The notes below the pieces were generated by a model, which saw nothing but the letters and a program-made list of their open reading frames with translations, was not told the origin of the DNA and made no database searches. Source: Pseudomonas sp. FP1742 (lineage in GTDB: Bacteria; Pseudomonadota; Gammaproteobacteria; Pseudomonadales; Pseudomonadaceae). Taken from it: a DNA stretch of 64,000 nt. Positions 44,624-53,261 of this stretch are shown in pieces. The position numbers were made by a program, and so were the translations under genes. How positions within the stretch are numbered: the stretch's first letter is position 1; every line of letters starts with the position of its first letter. The stretch spans positions 3,968,001-4,032,000 of the forward strand of contig NZ_CP117460.1 of the NCBI RefSeq assembly GCF_030687145.1, given 5' to 3'.

Positions 44624-45472
44624 ATGACCCTGCGTCACATTGCAGTGATCGGCGCAGGCACGATGGGCAGTGGAATCGCTCAGACGTGCGCGGCAGCCGG
44701 CCACAACCTATTGCTCATCGATATCAGCGAACAGGCACTCGAGCGAGGCCTGCACGTAATGCAGAAGAATTTGGACCAACAAGTGAGCAAAGGGACTCTC
44801 ACCTGCGAGCAAGCCACCGACACGCTGCAACGTATCCACACCTCGACTCATTACATCGATTTGAACGACATGGATATGGTGATTGAAGCAGCAACGGAAA
44901 ACCTTGCCCTCAAGCGCTCGATCCTGCAACAGATCGCTGCCCATGTTTGTCCGGACTGCCTGATCGCCAGCAACACCTCATCGCTGTCGATCACAGAACT
45001 AGCAACCAGCATCAGCCATCCGGAACGTTTCATGGGTATTCATTTCTTCAACCCGGTGCCCGTTATGGACTTGGTGGAGTTAATCCGTGGCTTGCAGACC
45101 AGCGACGCGACCTGTTCCATCGCCCAGGCATTGGTCGAACAGCTGGGCAAAACCGCTATCCACACTCAAAATCGCCCTGGGTTCATAGTCAACAGAATCC
45201 TCATTCCGATGATCAACGAAGCCATCTTCGTCCTTCAGGAAAATGGCGACGCTCAAGCAATCGATGCCAGCATGCGCTTGGGGTGCAATCAGCCGATCGG
45301 ACCTTTGGCATTGGCCGACCTGATTGGATTGGATACCGTGCTGGCCATTCTGGAAAGCTTGCAAACCGGTTTTGGTGACCCGAAATACCGTGCTGCACCT
45401 TTACTTAGGGAGTTTGTCAGCGCTGGCTTCTTGGGCAAAAAATCGGGACGAGGCTTTCATGTCTACAGCTGA
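44624..45472 (+). CDS. 3-hydroxyacyl-CoA dehydrogenase (3-hydroxybutyryl-CoA dehydrogenase-like)
   Basis: A 282-residue NAD-dependent dehydrogenase. Rossmann motif GAGTMGSGIAQTCAAAGH at residues 10-27; SNTSSLSITELA, HPERFMGIHFFNPVPVMDLVELI (catalytic His) and NRPGFIVNRILIPMINEA are the hallmark parts. It converts a 3-hydroxyacyl-CoA to the 3-ketoacyl-CoA, suggesting that ring-cleavage products are finished by a beta-oxidation-like route. Its 3' end overlaps the TetR gene by 14 nt. Confidence 0.94.
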   Translation: MTLRHIAVIGAGTMGSGIAQTCAAAGHNLLLIDISEQALERGLHVMQKNLDQQVSKGTLTCEQATDTLQRIHTSTHYIDLNDMDMVIEAATENLALKRSILQQIAAHVCPDCLIASNTSSLSITELATSISHPERFMGIHFFNPVPVMDLVELIRGLQTSDATCSIAQALVEQLGKTAIHTQNRPGFIVNRILIPMINEAIFVLQENGDAQAIDASMRLGCNQPIGPLALADLIGLDTVLAILESLQTGFGDPKYRAAPLLREFVSAGFLGKKSGRGFHVYS

Positions 45473-46046
45473 AGCTCATAGGGGGTACGACACTATACGT
45501 GCTCAAGCTTTAGAGCTTTTTATCCACAAAGGATTCGGTCAAGTTAGCATGCGGGAATTGGCTCGCCATGTAGGCCTTGCTCCCGGCTCACTGTACAACC
45601 ACTTCCCAAGCAAGCAAGCATTGTTATTCGATCTAATAGAGGAAATTTATGAAGAGCTCTATCTACTTGTTCAACCAGCGAGGCAAGGAGCTGCTCAAGT
45701 TCGTTCTCTGTCGAGTCTTATCGTTGCACATCTGCGCTTGCACCGTCGGCGCCCGCAGTTCTTTCGACTGGCGCTACATGGCTTCGTCTATCTAGATGAC
45801 GCTCAGCAGCAACGGATCGTCCACAAGCGCAAGCTATATGAAAGCGCATTTATTGCCGCAGTATTCAACGGTACTTTCCTTGCCAAAGATACGGGCTCGA
45901 TGGCTGTGCATGTGATTATAAAATTTCTCAATTGCCTACCGGACTGGCTAAATGATCTCCAGTTAGGTGACGAGGCGTGCATACTTCTTGTTGAGCAACT
46001 TGTCACGGGAGCACTCCGCGAATGCTCAAGGCAGCCATCCGAATAA
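45459..46046 (+). CDS. TetR family transcriptional regulator
   Basis: A 195-residue TetR regulator with an N-terminal helix-turn-helix (ALELFIHKGFGQVSMRELARHVGLAPGSLYNHFPSKQALLFDLIEEIY) and a C-terminal helical ligand domain. The start at 45459 lies inside the end of the dehydrogenase gene, giving translational coupling; a longer in-frame reading only copies that gene. More AT-rich than upstream genes. Likely represses the plus-strand catabolic arm in response to an acyl-CoA or aromatic ligand. Confidence 0.91.
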   Translation: MSTAEAHRGYDTIRAQALELFIHKGFGQVSMRELARHVGLAPGSLYNHFPSKQALLFDLIEEIYEELYLLVQPARQGAAQVRSLSSLIVAHLRLHRRRPQFFRLALHGFVYLDDAQQQRIVHKRKLYESAFIAAVFNGTFLAKDTGSMAVHVIIKFLNCLPDWLNDLQLGDEACILLVEQLVTGALRECSRQPSE

Positions 46047-46550
46047 TTCCTGCTGTTGCTCGTTGAATTAAATACCGCTTAACATGGAAGGCCATTCACT
46101 CAAACACGCTTATTGCTCGTTTATTGTCCACTCTAGGTGAGTTATGTGAAACAGCGTACGTATTTTCGCAATTCGAGGTAATACTGGCGCGCCATGAGAA
46201 AAACAACTGCTAAGCTCTGCAGAGAAGCGCCAACATACGCACATCAACTGCCCAACGGTTATTTAAATCCTGTTTTTTAACGCATCAAGATATATGACTA
46301 ACAAAAACGCACTGACTCACTCACGTCAGCACCCTACGTAAATCCGCGTCATTCAGGATTTAATGAGACCAACGTCTAGCCGATTATCGTTCGGCTCCTT
46401 CACCGCAAATCGCCAAAAACCAGCTGATAAAATTTAGTTTTCAGCGCCCATCTAAAAGTACGATCGGCAAGGGGTTGTTTGGACGAGCTCTCGCTGCCAG
46501 TCTTGGTTAGCTATCCGTCTCAAAAACAAAAAACAATAAGAGATTTTTTC
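46047..46550. other. 504-nt gene-free region before the Gfo/Idh pair
   Basis: No supported gene or tRNA. It is AT-rich and contains a small hairpin at 46378-46396 (AGCCGA with TCGGCT) not followed by a U-run. It probably contains the promoter of the 46551 gene, but I cannot place -35/-10 boxes with confidence. Confidence 0.5.
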
Positions 46551-47543
46551 ATGATCAGAATAGGGATTTTAGGATGCGGTCGGATTGGAAACGTGCACGC
46601 TGCAAACATTGTGCAGATTCCGTCTGCCAAGCTGATTGCAGTAGCCGATGCCATTCCCGCCGCTGCTGAAGCATGTGCCAACCGGTTCAATGTCGAAGCA
46701 CGTTCGATTCAGACCCTAATTGGCGCAAGTGATATCGACGCAATAGTCATTGCGACGCCCTCGCCCACGCACTTCGAGTTCATTCACGCTGTGGCGGATG
46801 CGGGGAAGCCGATTTTCTGTGAAAAGCCTATCGATATGTCTTCTTATACGGTTCGGCAGTGCATTGCTAAGATCGCTGCAGCAGGGATCCCTTTCATGAC
46901 AGCATTCAACCAGCGCTTCGATCCACACTTCGGGACGCTTCAAAAACGTCTCGCTGCTGGCGAAATTGGTGAATTGGAATCCGTGTCGATCATTTCCCGA
47001 GATCCATTACCTCCTACAAGAGATTATCTTAAAGGCTCCGGTGGCATTTTCAGAGACATGATGATTCATGACTTTGACTTAGCTAGATTCCTACTAAACG
47101 AAAATCCTACCCAGGTTTTCGCAACCGGTGCTGCGTTGATCGACCCAAGTATCAAAGAGCTGCATGATGTGGATACTGCGGTTGCATTGCTGATGACCAA
47201 ATCAGGAAAAATCTGCCAGATATCTAACTCGCGGCGCGCTAGTTACGGTTATGACCAACGACTAGAAGTACATGGTGCCAAGGGTATGCTGAGAGTGACA
47301 AATGTGCATGAGAACCAAGTGGAAAGTGCGACGGCCCTGGGCTTTACCAAGGCTGTGGCGAAGCCATTCTTTCTCGAGCGGTTCGGCCCCGCGTATCTCG
47401 CCGAAATGGAACATTTTGTTTCATGCATTTCTACAGGCACTTCTCCCATACCGAATGCAGAGGATGGGCTAATTGCTCAGCTTATCGCAGACGCCGCCAC
47501 TGAATCCTTTGCGGTCGGCCAACCGGTCGATATTAGCTACTAG
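46551..47543 (+). CDS. Inositol 2-dehydrogenase-like Gfo/Idh/MocA oxidoreductase
   Basis: A 330-residue protein opening MIRIGILGCGRIGNVHAANI, with PIFCEKPIDMS (EKP motif near residue 95), NQRFDPHFGTL, GGIFRDMMIHDFDLARFLL (catalytic Asp/His region DMMIHDFD) and a C-terminal PIPNAEDGLIAQLIADAA. These match IolG closely, so NAD-dependent oxidation of myo-inositol or a similar cyclitol is a good guess. ATG at 46551 is chosen as the family N-terminus; the upstream in-frame extension is not conserved. Followed 21 nt later by another Gfo/Idh gene. Confidence 0.9.
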   Translation: MIRIGILGCGRIGNVHAANIVQIPSAKLIAVADAIPAAAEACANRFNVEARSIQTLIGASDIDAIVIATPSPTHFEFIHAVADAGKPIFCEKPIDMSSYTVRQCIAKIAAAGIPFMTAFNQRFDPHFGTLQKRLAAGEIGELESVSIISRDPLPPTRDYLKGSGGIFRDMMIHDFDLARFLLNENPTQVFATGAALIDPSIKELHDVDTAVALLMTKSGKICQISNSRRASYGYDQRLEVHGAKGMLRVTNVHENQVESATALGFTKAVAKPFFLERFGPAYLAEMEHFVSCISTGTSPIPNAEDGLIAQLIADAATESFAVGQPVDISY

Positions 47544-47564
47544 CTAACTATATTAGGAACAGCT

Positions 47565-48548
47565 ATGAAAATTGGGATTATTGGACTAGGAAATGTAGCC
47601 GAACTCCATCTTACAGCGTTGAAAGAGCTTGATCCTGACGCATATGTGGGAGGCTGGGGTAGAACCGCCGAAAGAGCAGAGCTTTTCAAAGAGCGATTTG
47701 GGGGGCGCCTTTATGCGTCTCCGGAGATACTGCTCACAGACGAGACCATTGACGCTGTAATAATTTGCACCAATGCAGCATCTCATTTTCCTTTCGCAAA
47801 GCAAGCGCTGTTAGCAAAGAAGCATGTTCTGATAGAGAAACCTGTTTGCGAAAGACCAGAGCAAATTCAGGAACTGAGGCAATTAGCCCGGGAAGCAGGC
47901 AGGGTTTGCATGCCGTCACATAATTATATATACGCCGAATCAATGCGACGGGTCCGGGCTCATATCGACGCCGGACACTTGGGCGAAATCCTGAATTTTT
48001 GGGCAATATATAATAAGCGCCATCCAGCAGAAATCGGATCGCCCGATCTTACCATGAATGAATTGATGGTACACCACGTCTACTGCATGCTGTACTTCTT
48101 AGGGCGTCCAGCGAGAATTTTTGCTACCGGCTCCAACGTTCATTTTGATGACCCACAAGCCCATGATCAATTGATGATCGTCGCTGAATACCCTAACGGG
48201 ACAATTGCGAATCTATGGGGAAGCTTTTCAGCTGATGACCGTAGTCGCGACCCCTGGTCTGTCTACTTCAAGATCATCGGGAAAAACGGGTCCTCCGTCG
48301 TCCATTGGGACACCACCAAGTTCGGCGACGCGAAGCTGCCATTCTGGGATGACGGAACATATTGGGATAGTTTCTATCAGATTCAGAAATTTTTCCTGGA
48401 AGAGTGTCTCACCAATAAGAGAACTCCACTATCTACAATGGATGATGCGCTGGATGCTGCGGTGATTATGGATGTAGCGCGTGATTCGATAGCATTACGC
48501 CAATCGATAAAAATTTCTTACATTAATGTTGATGATCATTTCGCGTGA
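47565..48548 (+). CDS. Gfo/Idh/MocA family oxidoreductase
   Basis: A 327-residue protein with Rossmann motif MKIGIIGLGNVAELHLTAL, EKP as HVLIEKPVCE near residue 93, and the C-terminal domain with ELMVHHVYCMLYFLGRPARIFATG. Unusual lysine/isoleucine-rich codons and AT-rich composition set it apart from the Pseudomonas core. It is co-transcribed with the IolG-like gene. Together with the three at 921-4314 it makes five Gfo/Idh genes in the window. The substrate is unknown. Confidence 0.88.
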   Translation: MKIGIIGLGNVAELHLTALKELDPDAYVGGWGRTAERAELFKERFGGRLYASPEILLTDETIDAVIICTNAASHFPFAKQALLAKKHVLIEKPVCERPEQIQELRQLAREAGRVCMPSHNYIYAESMRRVRAHIDAGHLGEILNFWAIYNKRHPAEIGSPDLTMNELMVHHVYCMLYFLGRPARIFATGSNVHFDDPQAHDQLMIVAEYPNGTIANLWGSFSADDRSRDPWSVYFKIIGKNGSSVVHWDTTKFGDAKLPFWDDGTYWDSFYQIQKFFLEECLTNKRTPLSTMDDALDAAVIMDVARDSIALRQSIKISYINVDDHFA

Positions 48549-48569
48549 TCACCTTCATTTTTCACAAAA

Positions 48570-48600
48570 GAAACGGAGAATTGGTTTTTCTCTCCGTTTC
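48570..48600. terminator. Hairpin after the Gfo/Idh pair
   Basis: GAAACGGAGA (48570-48579) pairs perfectly with TCTCCGTTTC (48591-48600) over an 11-nt loop, 22 nt after the stop codon. The plus-strand product lacks a U-run, the minus-strand product has TTTT. It is the last structure before ICE-type genes begin. Confidence 0.6.
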
Positions 48601-48803
48601 CGTTCGCCTCGTAGATAGGGTGACACTTGCTACTTCCCGATATACGGTAACGCCCCCTACCGACTGTTCACTCCTAAACCTACCAACATCACCGCATATA
48701 TATGGGCAATCGAACATTAATTCATTTAATTTGGATGATAATCAGACAAAAAGCTCTTAAACATTAAAAATATGAGGGATGATACGGACCTCCCCGTGCA
48801 GGC

Positions 48804-49631
48804 ATGCAGCATTGTCATGACTGGTTGCACATTGACTCGGAAAGCATTGCGGAGGGACTTTGTCTATTTGACTATGGAGGTCATCGGCAGATGCTTGCTT
48901 TCAATCGTCACAGTAAAATTTTTTATCGGCCTGTAGAGGTAGCGCTACGCTGGTGTCTTCTAATGGATTATGAAGCGCAAATTCTCCAGTCAGAGTGGAC
49001 CGATTTGGCAATTCTACGGACGACATTTCCACAATGGCCGTGCCTGCATACCAATACAGAGAGAGTTATCGACGCGGTTCAGCATGGTGAACTGCCTTAC
49101 GGCTGCCTAGGCCTAACGGTTTCTCGTGGCACTCCGGTCGATATATCGCAATTAACTGTACGTCACACCGATCTTCGAATGTGGATGTCACAGTACTATC
49201 CTGAGCAAAAACCGTCCTTCCTTTTCGACCCAAAACAGAATCAATTAGACAGCATAAATGTTGGGACTTACCTCGCACTGCAAGCTGACAGAGAAGCCCT
49301 CCAATTACAAGTAAAGAATATAAGTACTGCTTATCAAGCGCTGACTACAGAGCTTGAGGCTATCGGATTGGAGAAAGAAAATATTCGACTTATGCTCAAT
49401 AGCAACAGAAAAGTCAGCGACCGTAGTGAAACCGCTTATCTTCATATAATTGGTGCGATGCTGAATCTACTGTTAGGTCATTCCCCTTCCGGTAAGCCTC
49501 ACTCGGTTTTCAGGTCACAATCCGCGATAGTCGATGCCCTAATTGCTCACAATAAAGAGCTCCCTGGCGTTTCTAAACGTACCCTGGACGAGAAATTCGC
49601 CGCTGCCAAGCGCAGCCTCTCCAAGCACTGA
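48804..49631 (+). CDS. ICE-associated hypothetical protein
   Basis: A 275-residue protein I do not recognise. It lies 112 nt before alpA at the element's border. Residues 1-150 are a mixed alpha/beta region rich in Trp/His; residues about 160-205 (LQADREALQLQVKNISTAYQALTTELEAIG) look like a coiled coil; the last 60 residues (YLHIIGAMLNLLLG, AIVDALIAHNKELPGVSKRTLDEKFAAAKRSL) look like a compact helical DNA-binding or oligomerisation region. Start is uncertain because no good ribosome site precedes the ATG. Position suggests a regulatory or accessory role for the element. Confidence 0.75.
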   Translation: MQHCHDWLHIDSESIAEGLCLFDYGGHRQMLAFNRHSKIFYRPVEVALRWCLLMDYEAQILQSEWTDLAILRTTFPQWPCLHTNTERVIDAVQHGELPYGCLGLTVSRGTPVDISQLTVRHTDLRMWMSQYYPEQKPSFLFDPKQNQLDSINVGTYLALQADREALQLQVKNISTAYQALTTELEAIGLEKENIRLMLNSNRKVSDRSETAYLHIIGAMLNLLLGHSPSGKPHSVFRSQSAIVDALIAHNKELPGVSKRTLDEKFAAAKRSLSKH

Positions 49632-49743
49632 GTCGTATTGCGCTGCAATCCCCCTAATTGCGGCGCAGTGACTCCCTTCCATTTCTGCTATTCAATTTAC
49701 GTCACGTCCTATCACGCGCCAATCGACGCCAGGAGTGACCATC

Positions 49744-49974
49744 ATGTCCAATCAGCTTTCACCTATTACAGACTTGCTCCAACCGCCGCTCGAACGTCGT
49801 ATCATGCGGCGTGAGGAGGTGGAGCGTAAAACCGGCTTCAAGCGTGCACACATCTATAACCTGATGAAGGAAGGCAAATTCCCTCAAGCCAAACGCATAG
49901 GGTTGCGTGCGGTTGGCTGGGACTCGCTGGAAATCGAGCAGTGGGTAGTTGAGCGCTTAGGCCAACAGGCCTGA
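49744..49974 (+). CDS. alpA: AlpA family phage/ICE regulatory protein
   Basis: A 76-residue MerR-like winged helix protein: RRIMRREEVERKTGFKRAHIYNLMKEGKFPQAKRIGLRAVGWDSLEIEQWVVERL is the complete AlpA domain, the same fold as excisionases. ATG at 49744 has GGAG 8 nt upstream. AlpA-type proteins activate excision or integrase genes of islands and prophages. It lies 4 nt before parA, forming one transcript with the partition genes. Confidence 0.92.
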   Translation: MSNQLSPITDLLQPPLERRIMRREEVERKTGFKRAHIYNLMKEGKFPQAKRIGLRAVGWDSLEIEQWVVERLGQQA

Positions 49975-49978
49975 TGCC

Positions 49979-50821
49979 ATGCATGTGCTATCGGTGGTTT
50001 CAACGAAAGGTGGCGTAGGCAAAACCACAGTAGCCGCCAATCTCGGCGGTCTGCTGGCGGATGCTGGTCTACGTGTCCTACTACTCGATCTGGATAGCCA
50101 ACCCACCCTCTCCAGCTATTACGCCTTGAGCCAGAAAGCTGTTGCTGGCGTTTACGAGCTTATTGCACTCAACTTAACAACGTCTGCACAGATTATTTCC
50201 AGGACCGTGATTGCAGGGCTCGACCTGATCATCTCCAACGATGCTCAGGGCCAGTTGAGTACATTACTGCTGCACGCCCCTGACGGCAGATTACGGCTGC
50301 GCAATTTGCTCGACGATTTCCGCCCCCGTTATGACCTGCTTTTGATCGACACCCAAGGTGCACGTAGCGTGCTACTGGAGATGGCCATCCTCGCCTGCGA
50401 TATCGCCCTCTCCCCCATCACACCGGAAATGCTCGCCGCCCGCGAACTACGCCGCGGCACTTTGAGGCTGTTCAGTGACCTCGAATCATTTCTTCACCTG
50501 GGTATTACGCCGCCACCGTTGCGACTGCTGCTGAACCAGGTAAATAGCATCCGGGTAGACACCCGAATGATCATCCATGGCCTGTGCGAGACCTTCGCTG
50601 GGGCGACCAACATCTTGGTTCTAGACACCGTAGTTCCAGATCGCGTGGCGTATCTCAATGCCGCTTCACTCGGTCTACCCGTCCACCGAATCGAGGCCCA
50701 TCGGTCGCGCGAACGACGCTCGCCCTCAGCGCTGGAAACCATGCAAGCGCTGGCCATCGAGTTGTTTCCGGAATGGCGCGAAGCGATCTCTACGTTGAGC
50801 CGATACGCGGAGGCTCGATGA
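49979..50821 (+). CDS. parA: ParA/Soj family partition ATPase
   Basis: A 280-residue ParA ATPase with deviant Walker A TKGGVGKTT at residues 9-17, Walker A' LLLDLDSQPTLS, and Walker B LLLIDTQGARS. In PAPI-1 the homologous Soj is needed to maintain the excised circular form. It overlaps nothing and is followed by a small gene; parB lies 308 nt further. C-terminal arginine-rich helix (HRSRERRSPSALETMQ) fits non-specific DNA binding. Confidence 0.94.
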   Translation: MHVLSVVSTKGGVGKTTVAANLGGLLADAGLRVLLLDLDSQPTLSSYYALSQKAVAGVYELIALNLTTSAQIISRTVIAGLDLIISNDAQGQLSTLLLHAPDGRLRLRNLLDDFRPRYDLLLIDTQGARSVLLEMAILACDIALSPITPEMLAARELRRGTLRLFSDLESFLHLGITPPPLRLLLNQVNSIRVDTRMIIHGLCETFAGATNILVLDTVVPDRVAYLNAASLGLPVHRIEAHRSRERRSPSALETMQALAIELFPEWREAISTLSRYAEAR

Positions 50822-50905
50822 GACGAATCGATAAGCCCGTATTTCTCGCCCAGTCATTTTGTTTGTTCGACCTTGAGGCCAACAGTGTTTGGCAAGGAGT
50901 CTTTT

Positions 50906-51115
50906 ATGTTGGATCAGCTTCCCATCCTCGTTCAGCCATCCATTCGCCCACAGCACCCACCTTACGAGGAGTACTGCACCGTGGTCTTTCGCCTGCAGGG
51001 TGGACGCTCGGCCATGGGGTGGTTCCTCGCAGAACTGTCCCGACACTTCGACGGCTCGGGTACTGCCGAGATCGTCAAGTTCGAGGTCGGTGACCATTTG
51101 CGTAACCGGCGTTAA
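50906..51115 (+). CDS. Small ICE-associated hypothetical protein
   Basis: A 69-residue protein, MLDQLPILVQPSIRPQHPPY..., ending VKFEVGDHLRNRR, between parA and parB. The ATG has AAGGAG 6 nt upstream, a strong site that decides this frame over an overlapping longer one starting at 50818. No known domain. Its conserved place in the partition operon suggests a real but unassigned function. Confidence 0.7.
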   Translation: MLDQLPILVQPSIRPQHPPYEEYCTVVFRLQGGRSAMGWFLAELSRHFDGSGTAEIVKFEVGDHLRNRR

Positions 51116-51129
51116 CTGAGGCGGTTCCG

Positions 51130-52716
51130 ATGAAGAAGCTCAGTCAGGAGGAGATCACCGACAAGCTGCACCAGGACCACTTCCCTCGGAGTACAGAACT
51201 GGAGCGGCTGTCCGATCCAGTCATTGACACACCGATGCTGGTCACCCTGGAACAGTTGCGGCCCTACGAACACAACCCGCGCTTTATCCGTAATCCGCTG
51301 TATGACGATATCAAGGCCTCGATCCGTGAACGCGGGCTGGATCAACCGCCGCCGGTTACTCGCCGCCCGGGAGAAACCTCTTTCATCATCCGCAACGGCG
51401 GTAATACGCGCTTGGCGATTCTCGGCGAGCTGTGGCAGGAAACTCGCGACGAGCGCTTCTTCCGCATTCATTGCCTGTTCCGACCTTGGACCAATGAACT
51501 CAACGCCCTACTCGGCCATCTAGCCGAAAGCGATCTGCACGGCCAACTAACCTTCATCGAACGTGCTCTAGCGGTGGCCAAACTCAAAACCATGCTCGAA
51601 CCAGATGGCGCTGTGCTCTCGCAACGAGAGCTGGCACGACGTCTTGCCGCCGGAGGCTATCCCATTTCGCAGTCGCACATCAGCCGAATGCTCGACACCC
51701 TTGAACACCTACTACCCGCCATTCCACAAACCCTGTATGCCGGATTGGGCAAGCCCCAGATCGAACGCCTGATCGCTCTGCGTAGCCAGGCAGAACGAAC
51801 CTGGAACCGTTATCCAACAGTCACCGTTGCGTTTACCGAGTTTTGGCTCGGTACTCTGGGCGACTTCGATACCGACCCTGAGTCCTTCGATCTTCAGCAA
51901 ATCCAGGATGAACTGCTCGAACGCATGAGCCGCTTACTCGGACAGTCCTACCGCATGTTGGCCCTGGAGCTAAGCGATACCCAACGGGTCATCTCGACGT
52001 CAGGCGTTGTCGTCACCACGCCCTCGGAGAACAGCCATCTGCCGAGTGTTAATGAAGCCGCGGCCGGATCTCCCTCCTCCGAGTCTCGTCATAAATCAAG
52101 CGAGGCCAGAACCCAGACCGAAACAGCGCGAGAGGAACTGCTCACACCGCCCGAAACGAATGTCGTATCAGCTATCAGCCCTCCGTCGCGTGTTCAACAG
52201 ATTCGCGAACAGATTGATCGCGACACTGCTACTGAAGTAACAGCAACCGTTGAAACCTGCTCGATCAACGACATCTGGATCATCGCACCAACACTGGATA
52301 CCCCCGAACAACTGCGTTTAGCCATTGCCGGACTGGCACGGGAAATGGCGGTCTATGCCGGACATCCCGAAAGCATCATCGACCAGAAGTATGGCTTGGG
52401 CTTCACCTTGAACATCGAGCAACTTGATCTTGCAGCGCCTCGTGCGACCGGCGTTCACCTACTGCTCCTGGCCCTCTTGCGCGCTCAAGACGACGTGAAC
52501 TGGGAGGATCGCAAGCAACTCCCTTCGGCCCTGTTCGGTCAGTTGTTGCTGGGGATCTATCAACTCCCTCTGGCAGATCGTCCCGCCGTGGACGTAGGAT
52601 TGGAGCGACTGCCCGACAATCTGTTAATCAAACTCTATCGCCTGATCCGCCTGGCCCGCCGCCTGATCGACTTAACGCTTCCCCCGGTAGACAACACACC
52701 GAGGGAGCTGCCATGA
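51130..52716 (+). CDS. parB: ParB family protein (PFGI-1 class ICE)
   Basis: A 528-residue ParB. The N-terminal ParB/Srx domain has LEQLRPYEHNPRFIRNPLYDDIKASIRERGLDQPPPVTRRPG and IIRNGGNTRLAILGELW; an HTH follows (LSQRELARRLAAGGYPISQSHISRMLDTLEH). The second half carries a low-complexity Ser/Glu/Thr stretch (about 300-350) and a C-terminal helical region. Longer than plasmid ParB, as is typical for the ICE family (TIGR03764). It should act with ParA on a parS-like site in the element. It overlaps the next gene by 4 nt (ATGA). Confidence 0.92.
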   Translation: MKKLSQEEITDKLHQDHFPRSTELERLSDPVIDTPMLVTLEQLRPYEHNPRFIRNPLYDDIKASIRERGLDQPPPVTRRPGETSFIIRNGGNTRLAILGELWQETRDERFFRIHCLFRPWTNELNALLGHLAESDLHGQLTFIERALAVAKLKTMLEPDGAVLSQRELARRLAAGGYPISQSHISRMLDTLEHLLPAIPQTLYAGLGKPQIERLIALRSQAERTWNRYPTVTVAFTEFWLGTLGDFDTDPESFDLQQIQDELLERMSRLLGQSYRMLALELSDTQRVISTSGVVVTTPSENSHLPSVNEAAAGSPSSESRHKSSEARTQTETAREELLTPPETNVVSAISPPSRVQQIREQIDRDTATEVTATVETCSINDIWIIAPTLDTPEQLRLAIAGLAREMAVYAGHPESIIDQKYGLGFTLNIEQLDLAAPRATGVHLLLLALLRAQDDVNWEDRKQLPSALFGQLLLGIYQLPLADRPAVDVGLERLPDNLLIKLYRLIRLARRLIDLTLPPVDNTPRELP

Positions 52717-53261
52717 GCCTGTCCTTCAATGTGCTCAACCAAGCCATGCTGACCCAGGTGCTGCATGAACTACGCCTGGGTAATCTGCAACGCTGTAAGG
52801 CACTCGGACTGGGCGAGGACGACATCTATCTGTTGCAATCCTTACCGCCCACCACGCTGTCACGCCTGGCCCATGCCACCGTCCCCTGGGTTGAGGTCAA
52901 GATTGACTCGCCGGTGCTGCATCGGTTGATCGAACAAGCCGAACGCGACGAACAGAACGATCGCTTGATCAACCGAGCGCTCAAGCTCGGCGCCAGCAGC
53001 ACCATCATGTATCAGTGCTTCGGTTTGGCACATTCGGAAACCGCGCTGCGCCGACGTCTGCTCAAGATAGAAACCCGTAAGGGCCGCCCTCAGCATTTGA
53101 GTGAAGCACAGGAGCATGCGCTCTGGCAGCGTTGGTGCCAACTACGTGCTCAAGACGGGACCGAGGATCAGCTCGACGCCATGATGATGCTGGCGGAGGA
53201 GCAACAGATCAGCTTGACCATCGTTTGGCAGCAGATCGACCAGTACAGCAACGGAACATGA
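52713..53261 (+). CDS. DUF2857 domain-containing ICE protein
   Basis: A 182-residue DUF2857 protein: LNQAMLTQVLHELRLGNLQRCKALGLGEDDIYLLQSLPP is the family opening. A helix-turn-helix-like segment (NRALKLGASSTIMYQCFGLAHSETALRRRLL) suggests DNA binding. It overlaps parB and the following replication gene by 4 nt each, so it is translated as part of the same unit. Function unassigned; likely in replication or control of the element. Confidence 0.9.
   Translation: MSLSFNVLNQAMLTQVLHELRLGNLQRCKALGLGEDDIYLLQSLPPTTLSRLAHATVPWVEVKIDSPVLHRLIEQAERDEQNDRLINRALKLGASSTIMYQCFGLAHSETALRRRLLKIETRKGRPQHLSEAQEHALWQRWCQLRAQDGTEDQLDAMMMLAEEQQISLTIVWQQIDQYSNGT

Noticed and set aside
46378..46400. Sequence resembling the end of a tRNA (CGTTCGGCTCCTTCACC)
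   Set aside because: No acceptor, anticodon or D arms can be built around it; it is a simple hairpin with a chance similarity to a tRNA 3' end.
50818..51093. Frame starting at the parA stop (ATGA) and running to 51093
   Set aside because: The overlapping frame from 50906 has a far better ribosome site (AAGGAG) and more protein-like sequence ending just before parB.
53132..53257. Upstream extension of the STY4528 gene
   Set aside because: It only overlaps the DUF2857 gene in another frame; the ATG at 53258 with stop-start overlap fits the operon pattern.
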